Shown here: positions 4,863 to 12,004 of the stretch, in pieces | Numbering within the stretch: position 1 is the stretch's first letter | How the letters are laid out: every line of letters starts with the position of its first letter | Source: an uncultured Oscillospiraceae bacterium | GTDB taxonomy: Bacteria; Bacillota; Clostridia; Oscillospirales; Ruminococcaceae | Direction of reading: 5' to 3' | Length of the DNA: 13,422 nt | Assembly (NCBI GenBank): GCA_900555435.1 | Contig: USLH01000057.1 | Location: 1-13,422, forward strand | The notes under the pieces: generated by a model | Database searches by the model: none | Seen by the model: the letters and a program-made list of their open reading frames with translations, nothing else | What the model was told of the DNA's origin: nothing | Made by a program: the position numbers and the translations under genes

Positions 4863-6509
4863 ATGAGTAAAAAGGTTTTTGCAGCCATTTTTGCAGCGAT
4901 CCTCGCAGTCTCCGCCTTCAGCGGATGCGGCGACAACGGCGGGAGCAGCACTCCCTCCAGCAGCACCCCTTCCTCCTCCTCCGGTTCTTCCACCCCCGCT
5001 TCGGGAAGCGATGAGCCCTACACTCCCACTTACCCCATCGTCAGCGAGCCGGTGACCTTCACCGCAGCCTCCTCTTTCGACAATATGCCCAACACCCTCT
5101 GGTACAATGCTTACGCAGAAGCTACCAACGTAAACATCGAATGGACTTACTGGTCTGACTGGGAGACCCAGATGGGCATTGCTCTGGCCGGCGACAGTCT
5201 GCCTGATTTCGTCTTCAACCTCTACATGAGCGGCACCGACAAAGCCTCCATCGAACAGTATGGCAAGGCCGGCACTCTGGTGGAATATGGTCAGTATCTG
5301 AACATCATGCCTAACCTCTCCGCCATGTTTGAGCAGTATCCCGAGTCCAAGGTTGCCTGCGTCAACGAGGATGGCACCCTGTACGGCTTCCCTGCCTACC
5401 TGCAGACTCCTACTGCCTACGCCGGCACCGTCTACTACCGTACGGATATGTTCAAGGAAGCCGGCGTCAGCGAGCCCACCACTACCGACGAGCTCTTGAA
5501 CGCAGTGAAAACGCTGCAGGAATACTACAGTGCGAAGGATTCGGAGTTCATTGCGTTTATGCCTTACAATAGCGGCCACGTCACCGGCCATCTGGCTTAC
5601 TGGCTGTTCCCTGCCTTCGGCGATGCCGTTGACATGGATTACGGCACCACCGACGGAAAGACCGTCGCCTACAATCGGATCAGCGACCAGTACCGCCACA
5701 TGATGGAGTATCTCCATGAGTTGTACATCTCCGGCGGCTACTACAAAGAGTGCTTCTCCGAGGACGGCACCAATACCAAACCCTTGATCATAGGCAACCA
5801 TTGCGCAATAACGACCTTTGGCACCATGTATTCTCCCGACAATTTTGCCAGCGGCAACTACGATGTGGATATATTTGCCCCGCTGACCTCAGAGTACACC
5901 TCCACCCAGAAGTATCCCAAGGCCTACAACTCCCGTATGGCAGCGTCCTTCGTCTCCTCCAAATGCAAAGACGTGGAAACCATCATGAAGTGGATCGACG
6001 CCTTCTACACCACCACCGAAAACCCCATCGCCGACGGCGTTTCCGGAATCAGTATGTGGCTGGGCACCCGAGGCGTCAACTGGGATTGGGACGACGATAC
6101 CCACACCACCTACTCCATCAAAGTCCCCGATGACTATGACGGAGCCGGCACCAACTGGCTCAGCGAGTTCGGCTGCTCCAACGCCTACAACTGCATCTTT
6201 ATGGGCATCAACAACGGTTCTCCCGGACAGATCTGCAAAGGCACCGGCACCATCAACAAGCTGCTGCCTTACTCGGTAAACGTGTATCCCTCCGCTTACC
6301 TGAGCTTCTCTAATGAGGATGCCACCCGCATCGCCGAGCTGACCGCCGACATCAACACCTATGTGGGCGAGAGCTTCGCCTCCTTCATGATCGACGGTGT
6401 CACCGACGATTCCTGGAACAACTACGTTTCCCAGATCCGGAAGATGGGCATCGACGAAGTAGTCGAGCTGCAGCAGAAAGCCTACGACGCTTATCTGGCC
6501 GGCAAATAA
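4863..6509 (+). CDS. lplA: Extracellular solute-binding lipoprotein, LplA type
   Basis: This is a 548-residue lipoprotein. A basic start (MSKK) and a hydrophobic stretch (5-19) lead to a lipobox AFSGC, with Cys22 as the lipidated residue; Phe at the -3 place is slightly unusual. A Ser/Gly/Thr/Pro-rich tether (23-52) follows, then a mature domain rich in Tyr and Trp (for example WYNAYAEATNVNIEWTYWSD), as expected for carbohydrate binding. The length matches the large cluster of LplA/YtcQ-like binding proteins (about 500-560) rather than the 420-residue MalE type. It would deliver substrate outside the membrane to the two upstream permeases. AAAGGAG lies 8 bases before the ATG at 4863. The binding protein comes last, and a stem-loop follows its stop. 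The ligand is unknown; an oligosaccharide or glycan fragment is the family expectation. Confidence 0.88.
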   Translation: MSKKVFAAIFAAILAVSAFSGCGDNGGSSTPSSSTPSSSSGSSTPASGSDEPYTPTYPIVSEPVTFTAASSFDNMPNTLWYNAYAEATNVNIEWTYWSDWETQMGIALAGDSLPDFVFNLYMSGTDKASIEQYGKAGTLVEYGQYLNIMPNLSAMFEQYPESKVACVNEDGTLYGFPAYLQTPTAYAGTVYYRTDMFKEAGVSEPTTTDELLNAVKTLQEYYSAKDSEFIAFMPYNSGHVTGHLAYWLFPAFGDAVDMDYGTTDGKTVAYNRISDQYRHMMEYLHELYISGGYYKECFSEDGTNTKPLIIGNHCAITTFGTMYSPDNFASGNYDVDIFAPLTSEYTSTQKYPKAYNSRMAASFVSSKCKDVETIMKWIDAFYTTTENPIADGVSGISMWLGTRGVNWDWDDDTHTTYSIKVPDDYDGAGTNWLSEFGCSNAYNCIFMGINNGSPGQICKGTGTINKLLPYSVNVYPSAYLSFSNEDATRIAELTADINTYVGESFASFMIDGVTDDSWNNYVSQIRKMGIDEVVELQQKAYDAYLAGK

Positions 6510-6525
6510 CTCTTCTGCAATCCCG

Positions 6526-6557
6526 AAAAGGCCCCTGTTTTCCGGCAGGGGTCTTTT
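6526..6557 (+). terminator. Terminator or attenuator between binding protein and hydrolase
   Basis: AAAAGGCCCCTG (6526-6537) pairs with CAGGGGTCTTTT (6546-6557) over 12 bases, with one G-U that forms only in rightward RNA, around an 8-base loop. The tail is short (CTTTTCCCC), so read-through into the hydrolase gene 24 bases later is likely. It probably lowers hydrolase expression relative to the transporter. Confidence 0.7.
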
Positions 6558-6581
6558 CCCCTTACGGAAAGGACAGATATC

Positions 6582-7526
6582 ATGGCAAATTACGTGAAAA
6601 TAAGCCTTCTCTCCCAACCGGCGCTTTCCCATTCTCCCTACAGCGATGATCTGGAAGGGAAAGTGCAGGAAATGCTTGCCTATCTGAACGAAAACCTCCA
6701 GAAAGTGCTGCCTGACAAGCCGGATCTGATCGTTGTCCCCGAAGCCTGCGACCGCTTCCCCTCCTTCACCATGGAGGAGCGGAAGCGGTACTACCGTTAC
6801 CGGGGCGACCGCATCCGGGATTTTTACCGGGACATTGCCCGGGAAAACCGCTGCACCATCGCCTACTCCGCCTGCCGCTTCCTGCCGGAGGAAGAAACCC
6901 TCCCCTTCCGGAACTCCACCCAGCTTTTAGGCCCCAACGGGGAGATCCTTGGCATCTACGACAAAAACCATCTGGTTCCGGCAGAATTGGACAACGGCGA
7001 GATCGCCTACGGCACTGAAGCACCCATTTTCACCCTCCCCTTCGGACGGGTGGGCTGCGCCATCTGCTTTGACCTGAATTACGACGAGCTCATGCGCCGC
7101 TACGCCGCCCAGAAGCCGGATCTCATCCTCTTTTCCTCCATGTACCACGGCGGGCTTTCCCAGGAATATTGGGCATATTCCTGCCGCAGCTATTTTGCGG
7201 GAGCCATCTGCGGGGATCAGAGCCGGATCCTCTCCCCCTTCGGTGAAACGCTGGCTTCCACCACCAACTACTACGATTTCGTGACGGGGAAGATCAATCT
7301 GGACTACACCTTGGTTCACATCGATGGCAACGCCCCGAAATACCGGGCAGCCAAGGAAAAATACGGCGACCGCCTGCAGATCCATGACCCCGGCCACATT
7401 GGAGCAGTAATGCTCACCTATGAGGACACCGACCAAACGGTCATGGACATCGTCAGAGAATTTGACATGGTGCTTCTGGACGACTATTTTAACGCCTGCC
7501 GCCGCCACCGGGCTGCGCACATCTGA
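6582..7526 (+). CDS. Carbon-nitrogen hydrolase (nitrilase superfamily)
   Basis: This 314-residue cytoplasmic hydrolase has the three catalytic residues in their standard settings: Glu54 in DLIVVPEAC, Lys128 in YDKNHLVP, and Cys162 in GCAICFDLNYDEL. Glu135 is placed like the second structural Glu of the family. The superfamily cleaves amides, ureas or N-acyl groups (rarely nitriles) through a Cys thioester. There is no signal peptide. AAAGGA lies 9 bases before the ATG at 6582, and the gene is the last of the transporter operon, behind a hairpin and followed by a strong terminator. That context suggests it removes ammonia or an acyl/amide group from the imported compound or a breakdown product. 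It is shorter in context clues than NAD synthetase- or biotinidase-linked members, and the exact branch and substrate are not known. Confidence 0.85.
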   Translation: MANYVKISLLSQPALSHSPYSDDLEGKVQEMLAYLNENLQKVLPDKPDLIVVPEACDRFPSFTMEERKRYYRYRGDRIRDFYRDIARENRCTIAYSACRFLPEEETLPFRNSTQLLGPNGEILGIYDKNHLVPAELDNGEIAYGTEAPIFTLPFGRVGCAICFDLNYDELMRRYAAQKPDLILFSSMYHGGLSQEYWAYSCRSYFAGAICGDQSRILSPFGETLASTTNYYDFVTGKINLDYTLVHIDGNAPKYRAAKEKYGDRLQIHDPGHIGAVMLTYEDTDQTVMDIVREFDMVLLDDYFNACRRHRAAHI

Positions 7527-7527
7527 A

Positions 7528-7564
7528 AAAAATCCCCCAAGTTCTTTGAACTTGGGGGATTTTT
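7528..7564. terminator. Bidirectional terminator between hydrolase and blaR1-like gene
   Basis: A perfect 17-bp stem (7528-7544 with 7548-7564) closes a TTT loop two bases after the hydrolase stop. It begins with an A-run and ends with a T-run, so it ends transcripts from both sides. The converging leftward gene stops at 7583. Confidence 0.95.
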
Positions 7565-7582
7565 ACGCCCAGTATTCTCTTT

Positions 7583-9439
7583 TTAAGAAAGACGGATTCC
7601 TTTCGCCAGCGCCTCCAGCTCCGCAGCCGTCAGCGTTCCCGGCTCCAGCAAGATCTCCGCAAAAACCTTTGCCGACATCGTATCATAGCAGAGAATACAG
7701 TCCATCTTCTGATATGGAACCGCAGCAGCCGATTCCGACCCGCTCAAGTCCTGCCAGAGATACGCAGCCAGCGCCACGGCTCCCGTTTTGGAAGAATGAA
7801 CCACCCGATAGTCCTCATATCCGGCGTGATTCGTCATAGCCATCCCGAAGACCTGCATGGGGATCTGCTCCGTCTTCGGATCCACTGCCGAAAGGACCTC
7901 CGGATCATCCGCTGCAAAGGGAAGGAACGTGAGCGACCCCACCGTCTCCCCGCCTTTTTGCAGCAAAAAGAGTTCCTCCCCCTCCGTCAGAGTGATCCCC
8001 TCCGGAAGCGGAAGCTCTAACAGCAGCGACGTTTCCCCCCTTAACGGAAGCGAGAAGTCCCCCTCTTCCGTCCGGACTGCCGCTTCCGCCGTCCGCCCGC
8101 CGGAAACCACACCGTAGGCAAACGGCTGGATCAGCTCGGTGTAATCGGCCGCATAATCCCGCCAGGCATTTCCCTCAAGCTCCGTCTGATACGCCGCCCG
8201 AAGGGTGATCTTTAAAAGCGTCCCCTTTTCCTGACTAAGCGTGCAGCCAATGGATCGTGCCCCTGTGCGGATCTCTTCATGATCCAGCAGCTTTTCCACC
8301 TCACCGATCCCCGGCTCCGGAGAATACACCGCCGTCAGGGTCAGAAAAAGCCGGGTCTTCCCGTCCTCCGAAACCGGAATATTTTTAGGGAAGGTCAAAT
8401 GGACCTGCCCGTTCGCCTCCAGCGTCAGCGTTTCCAGGATCGAATGAATGGTTTCCTCCGCCGTTTCCGGCGTCAGCTCCAAGGCTGCGGAAGAAGCCGG
8501 CGCCGGATCCGTCAGGAAGCAAAACGCCGTCACTGCACAAATGACAGCTGCCGCACAGACCGCCCACCTGGCAGGCTTTTTGAAGGACAGCACCGACCGG
8601 ATCCGCTGCCGGACGCCCACTTCCCCGAAAGCCAGCGGGCAGACAAGGATCGTTTTCCTCCCCTGACTGCAGGAGACCAGCGCCTGCGAGTAGGCTTTTC
8701 TCCGTGAAAGATCCATTTCCTTTACCGCCTTTTCATCGCAGGCAAGCTCCAGATCCCGGTCAAAGCAAACATACGCCGCCCAGATAAGCGGATGGAACCA
8801 GTAGACTGCCAGCAGCAGATATGCCGCCAGCTTCCAGATCGGGTCACCCCGCTTCAGATGGATCCTTTCATGAGCGAAGATCAGCTCCGTCTCCTCCTCA
8901 CTCAATCCCCCGGGCAGATAGATCTTCGGACGGAACAACCCAAAAACGAAGGGTGCCCCCACGCCGTCGCAAAGAAAGACCCCGTTCCCCATGGGAACCG
9001 CCTCCCGAAGCCGCCGCTTTAGCTGCAGGCAGCGGATCCCCCCGGCCAGAAGGATTCCGCAAAACCCTGCAAGCCAGATCACCCCGGCCACCGCCGCCCA
9101 AACGAAAAGCGGGTTCACGCTTTCCCCCGCCTGTGCCGCTGCCCGGTCAAACAGCGGGTTTAAGCTCCGGTCGATGAAAGAGATCCCGCTGTCGATCACC
9201 GGCTCCCCGGCAGCACCGTACTGCACTGCATCCAGCTTTACCGTCTCCGCCCGGGGCACCCGGCTAAGAACGCTTTTTAAGGTGGCCGGGCAGCCGAGCC
9301 GAAGCCCCACCGCCGCCCAGAGCCAGAGGGTCAGGCTTTTCGGCAGCTTAAAAAACAGCTTCCGCAGGATCAGTACCGCAAGGATCAGCCACCCCGCCGC
9401 AATGCTCCGATTCAAAAGGGTCAAAAATACATCCGCCAT
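7583..9439 (-). CDS. blaR1: BlaR1/MecR1-type M56 membrane metallopeptidase, non-penicillin sensor
   Basis: This 618-residue protein has membrane segments near 8-28, 34-50, 112-134, 203-222 and 293-310. The zinc peptidase site is HERIH (190-194) with the third ligand probably Glu231 in DLELACDEKAV, as in M56 peptidases. In BlaR1 the outer C-terminal domain senses beta-lactam and the inner peptidase then relieves BlaI repression. Here the outer part (about 311-618) has no penicillin-binding SxxK motif in a recognisable setting; it looks like two beta-rich repeats or modules of unknown fold. The signal is therefore probably not a beta-lactam. The gene starts 3 bases after the blaI-like stop, with GGAGGAG inside the end of blaI. 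Membership of M56 is firm; the symbol marks the family, not antibiotic sensing. Confidence 0.85.
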   Translation of the reverse strand: MADVFLTLLNRSIAAGWLILAVLILRKLFFKLPKSLTLWLWAAVGLRLGCPATLKSVLSRVPRAETVKLDAVQYGAAGEPVIDSGISFIDRSLNPLFDRAAAQAGESVNPLFVWAAVAGVIWLAGFCGILLAGGIRCLQLKRRLREAVPMGNGVFLCDGVGAPFVFGLFRPKIYLPGGLSEEETELIFAHERIHLKRGDPIWKLAAYLLLAVYWFHPLIWAAYVCFDRDLELACDEKAVKEMDLSRRKAYSQALVSCSQGRKTILVCPLAFGEVGVRQRIRSVLSFKKPARWAVCAAAVICAVTAFCFLTDPAPASSAALELTPETAEETIHSILETLTLEANGQVHLTFPKNIPVSEDGKTRLFLTLTAVYSPEPGIGEVEKLLDHEEIRTGARSIGCTLSQEKGTLLKITLRAAYQTELEGNAWRDYAADYTELIQPFAYGVVSGGRTAEAAVRTEEGDFSLPLRGETSLLLELPLPEGITLTEGEELFLLQKGGETVGSLTFLPFAADDPEVLSAVDPKTEQIPMQVFGMAMTNHAGYEDYRVVHSSKTGAVALAAYLWQDLSGSESAAAVPYQKMDCILCYDTMSAKVFAEILLEPGTLTAAELEALAKGIRLS

Positions 9440-9442
9440 TGC

Positions 9443-9805
9443 CTACTCCTCCTTCACCTCGTCGATCATCCTCCGCAGCTCCTCTGCTTCCGCAGCAGTC
9501 AGCCGTCTTCCCCTCGTAAACGCCGCCAGAAACGCCGGAAGGGAGCCGTCAAAGGTGTCCTCCACGAACTGCCGGCTTTGCTTCCCGTAAAATTCCTCCC
9601 GGCTGAGAAGCGACGTCACCGTCCCTCCGTCATTGCGGAAAAGCCCCTTGTCGCAAAGCCGCCGCAGCACCGTGTGGACGGTCGTCCGCTTCCAATTCAG
9701 TTCCTTTTCCCCCAGCTTTACCAGCTCTGAGGAGGTCACCGGCTCTTTCTGCCAGATGATCTCCGCAAACCGGGCTTCTGCTGCCCCCAACTGCACTTCT
9801 CCCAT
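9443..9805 (-). CDS. blaI: BlaI/MecI-family winged-helix repressor
   Basis: This 120-residue repressor has an N-terminal winged helix (about 4-72): LGAAEARFAEIIWQKEPVTS, then the recognition helix NWKRTTVHTVLRRLCDKG (38-55) and a wing ending in a basic/Tyr segment. The acidic C-terminal helices (73-120) serve dimerisation. Length equals that of BlaI/MecI (about 123-126). I chose the ATG at 9805 because GGAGG lies 9 bases upstream; the in-frame GTG at 9826 precedes that site and falls next to the operator. The gene heads a two-gene leftward operon with the M56 sensor, and its promoter carries two dyads that it should bind, giving self-repression lifted when the sensor is active. No other target gene is evident; the divergent cysteine desulfurase promoter lies about 36 bases beyond the dyads. 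Confidence 0.9.
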   Translation of the reverse strand: MGEVQLGAAEARFAEIIWQKEPVTSSELVKLGEKELNWKRTTVHTVLRRLCDKGLFRNDGGTVTSLLSREEFYGKQSRQFVEDTFDGSLPAFLAAFTRGRRLTAAEAEELRRMIDEVKEE

Positions 9806-9827
9806 GAAAAGATTCCTCCGTTTCACA

Positions 9828-9873
9828 AGACTACTTTGTGTAGTCTCTAACTATAGACTACACAAAGTAGTCT
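9828..9873. promoter_or_regulatory. Twin BlaI-type operators
   Basis: Two 19-base dyads, each AGACTAC-N5-GTAGTCT, lie at 9828-9846 and 9855-9873. They are also perfect reverse complements of each other, so the whole 46-base block is a palindrome around an 8-base spacer (ctaactat). The ACTACA/TGTAGT half-sites resemble known BlaI/MecI operators. The block covers the -10 and start region of the blaI promoter; centres are 27 bases apart. Confidence 0.88.
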
Positions 9874-9883
9874 CATTTGTCAA
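9855..9883 (-). promoter_or_regulatory. Promoter of the blaI-blaR1-like operon
   Basis: On the minus strand TTGACA (9883-9878) is a perfect -35. At 17 bases comes TAGTCT (9860-9855), a weak -10 lying inside the operator; TATAGT at 9855-9850 is better in sequence but 22 bases away. The operators sit on and just beyond the -10 box, a position that blocks RNA polymerase. Confidence 0.65.
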
Positions 9884-9908
9884 GTGTTTTTTTGAAATCA
9901 GGGAAACC

Positions 9909-9937
9909 TTGACTTTCCGGGAAAAATTCCGTATAAT
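9909..9937 (+). promoter_or_regulatory. Promoter of the cysteine desulfurase-thiolase operon
   Basis: TTGACT (9909-9914) and TATAAT (9932-9937) are spaced by 17 bases. The likely start of transcription near 9944 leaves a leader of about 45 bases before the TTG start codon. Confidence 0.88.
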
Positions 9938-9988
9938 GAGAATACCTATCTGTATGCTATGCGATCTTTTTTGAAAGGAGCGAGCCTT

Positions 9989-11110
9989 TTGATCTATCTG
10001 GACTATTCCGCCAATACGCCGGCAGACGAAGCCGTACTCCAATGCTTTGTGGAAACGGAGCGCGCCTTCTTCGGTAATCCCAATTCCACCCACCCCGCCG
10101 GCATCGCCGCAGGGGAAGAAATGGCACGGGTGATCGACTCCATGGCGACCCTTTTAAACGTCTCCCCGGCGGAGATCCTTCTGACCTCCGGCGCCAGTGA
10201 ATCCAACAACACCGCCGTCAAAGGCATCGCCCGCTCCGCCCGGCATAAGGGAAAACACATCCTCTCCACCCCCTTGGAGCACCCCTCTGTCAGCGGCTGT
10301 CTCACTGCCCTGCAGGAACAGGGCTGGGAAATCGAGCTGCTCCCCATCGACCGGAACGGAAAGATCGACTGCTCGGAACTCCGGGAGCTGCTGCGAAAGG
10401 ACACCGTCCTCCTCTCCATCACCCTGGTGGACAGCGAATTGGGGACGATCCAGCCCCTTTCCGAGATCCGGGAAATTTTAAAGGACTTCCCCGACTGCCG
10501 CCTTCATGTGGATGCCACCCAGGCGGTGGGAAAGATCCCCGTTTCTTTTGACGGCATCGACACCATGAGCTTTGCCCCCCATAAATTCTACGGTTTGAAC
10601 GGCTCCGGCGTCCTTTTGAAGCGCCGGGATCTTGTTATCGAGCCTCTGATCCACGGCGGAAGCAGCACCACCCTTTACCGCAGCGGCACCCCCGCTCTGG
10701 GGCTGGCATCCGCCATGGAGACCGCCCTCCGGCTGGCGCTGACCCATCTGGATGAGCGATACGCCGCCGTTTCCGAAAAAAACGCCCGCCTGCGGCAGTT
10801 TTTTGTCTCCTACCCCAAGGTGCAGATCAACAGCCCCGCCGATGCCGTCCCCCATATCTTGAATCTCAGCGTCCCGGGCGTCAAAGGCACGACCTTCCAG
10901 CGGGCGCTCAGCGAAAAAGGCGTCTGCGTTTCGGTCAAATCCGCCTGCTCCACCGAAGGCACCCCCTCCCGGGCGGTCTTCGCCGTCAGCCGGGACCGGA
11001 AAACCGCTCTCTCCTCCTTCCGGATCAGTTTAAGCCACCAAACCACCGATGAGGAATTATCCGAATTCGAGACCATCTTCGACCAATGCTATCGGGAGCT
11101 TACAAAATGA
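9989..11110 (+). CDS. NifS/IscS-like cysteine desulfurase
   Basis: This 373-residue PLP enzyme (class V aminotransferase fold) takes sulfur from cysteine to form an enzyme persulfide. The PLP lysine is Lys199 in SFAPHKFYG, with Asp175 and Gln178 in HVDATQAVG and His98 in LEHPSV. The persulfide Cys is Cys320 in KSACSTEGTPS. The start is TTG at 9989: AAAGGAG lies 8 bases before it and the protein then opens with the family hallmark IYLDYSANTP; an in-frame ATG at 9959 has no ribosome site. One oddity: the usual Asn-Asn-Glu-x-Gly stretch reads DSELG (148-152), so the Asn that touches the PLP ring is Ser149. The gene has its own promoter and overlaps the TtcA-like gene by ATGA, so it probably supplies sulfur for tRNA thiolation. 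It is not part of an isc/suf cluster here. Confidence 0.88.
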   Translation: MIYLDYSANTPADEAVLQCFVETERAFFGNPNSTHPAGIAAGEEMARVIDSMATLLNVSPAEILLTSGASESNNTAVKGIARSARHKGKHILSTPLEHPSVSGCLTALQEQGWEIELLPIDRNGKIDCSELRELLRKDTVLLSITLVDSELGTIQPLSEIREILKDFPDCRLHVDATQAVGKIPVSFDGIDTMSFAPHKFYGLNGSGVLLKRRDLVIEPLIHGGSSTTLYRSGTPALGLASAMETALRLALTHLDERYAAVSEKNARLRQFFVSYPKVQINSPADAVPHILNLSVPGVKGTTFQRALSEKGVCVSVKSACSTEGTPSRAVFAVSRDRKTALSSFRISLSHQTTDEELSEFETIFDQCYRELTK

Positions 11111-11955
11111 AAAAAGAACTGGAACCCTATCAGATGGTCGAGCGGAGCATTCAGAAGAAATTCCGGAAAGCGCTCTGGAACCCCTTTGTGGCTGCCGTAA
11201 AGCAGTACCGGCTGATCCAGCCTGGTGACAAGATTGCCGCCTGCATCTCCGGCGGAAAAGACTCCATGCTCATGGCAAAACTTCTCCAGCAGCTCCAGCG
11301 GTTCAGCGATGTGCCCTTTGAGCTTTGCTACCTTGTAATGGATCCGGGCTACAACGAGATAAACCGCCGGAAGATTGAGGAAAACGCCAAACTCCTGAAC
11401 ATCCCCATTACCATCTTTGAGACCAACATCTTCGCCGTGGCCAACAACACCGACCGGACCCCCTGCTACCTCTGCGCCCGGATGCGCCGGGGTGCTTTGT
11501 ACAGTAAGGCACAGGAGCTGGGCTGCAACAAGATCGCACTGGGCCACCACTTCAGCGACGTCATCGAAACCACCCTCATGGGGATGTTCTACGGCTCCCA
11601 GCTGCAGGCCATGCCCCCTAAGCTCCACAGCAAAAACTTCCCCGGCATGGAGCTGATCCGCCCCATGTACCAGATCCGGGAGGAGGACATCCTGGCGTGG
11701 AAGCGCTACAACGAGCTGGAATTCATCCAGTGCGCCTGCCGCTTCACAGAAAACTGCACCTCCTGCGACAACGGCGGAGGCGGTTCCAAACGGCAGGAGG
11801 TCAAAAACCTCCTAAAACGCCTGAGTCGGGATAACCCCGATCTTGAATGGAGCATCTTCAAAAGCATCCACGCTGTCTGTCTGGACACCATGGTGGGCTA
11901 TAAGGCCAAAGGCGTCACCCATGATTTTAACGAGATCTACGAAGACCGGGCATAA
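11107..11955 (+). CDS. TtcA-like tRNA thiolation enzyme (PP-loop ATPase)
   Basis: This 282-residue protein of the TtcA/PP-loop family has the ATP-binding SGGKDS (48-53) and the second loop GHHFSDVIET (146-155). CYLCARMRRG (120-129) gives the Cys-x-x-Cys pair that in TtcA binds a [4Fe-4S] cluster; the third ligand would be Cys209 or Cys211 in IQCACRF, and Cys217/Cys220 form a further CxxC. In the family the enzyme adenylates a tRNA base and swaps oxygen for sulfur (2-thiocytidine 32 in TtcA itself). I chose the ATG at 11107, which overlaps the desulfurase stop (ATGA) and has GGAG 8 bases upstream; an in-frame ATG at 11086 lies inside the preceding gene with no better site. Coupling to a cysteine desulfurase supports sulfur transfer. 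The exact tRNA position is not known. Confidence 0.85.
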   Translation: MKKELEPYQMVERSIQKKFRKALWNPFVAAVKQYRLIQPGDKIAACISGGKDSMLMAKLLQQLQRFSDVPFELCYLVMDPGYNEINRRKIEENAKLLNIPITIFETNIFAVANNTDRTPCYLCARMRRGALYSKAQELGCNKIALGHHFSDVIETTLMGMFYGSQLQAMPPKLHSKNFPGMELIRPMYQIREEDILAWKRYNELEFIQCACRFTENCTSCDNGGGGSKRQEVKNLLKRLSRDNPDLEWSIFKSIHAVCLDTMVGYKAKGVTHDFNEIYEDRA

Positions 11956-11998
11956 AAATTCCCCGCTTCCGGAGCCTTTCCCGGAAGCGGGGAATTTT
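11955..11998. terminator. Bidirectional terminator between thiolase and PHP genes
   Basis: An 18-bp perfect stem (11955-11972 with 11981-11998) with an 8-base loop starts at the last base of the thiolase stop codon. It has an A-run before and TTTTCTTTTC after, so it serves this operon and the converging PHP gene, which stops at 12005. Confidence 0.95.
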
Positions 11999-12004
11999 CT
12001 TTTC

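Noticed and set aside
4857..5801. Leftward open frame of 314 codons inside the binding-protein gene
   Set aside because: It is a shadow of the lipoprotein gene, with Gly/Val-rich product typical of an antisense frame; the plus frame has signal peptide and lipobox.
5889..6632. Leftward open frame of 247 codons across the end of the binding-protein gene
   Set aside because: It spans the stop, the intercistronic hairpin and the hydrolase start, and has no recognisable domain.
9806..9826. Upstream GTG start for the BlaI-like protein
   Set aside because: The extra seven codons would include the GGAGG ribosome site of the ATG at 9805, and the GTG has no site of its own.
9959..9988. Upstream ATG start for the cysteine desulfurase
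   Set aside because: No ribosome site precedes it, the extra residues contain the AAAGGAG used by the TTG at 9989, and family proteins begin at IYLD.
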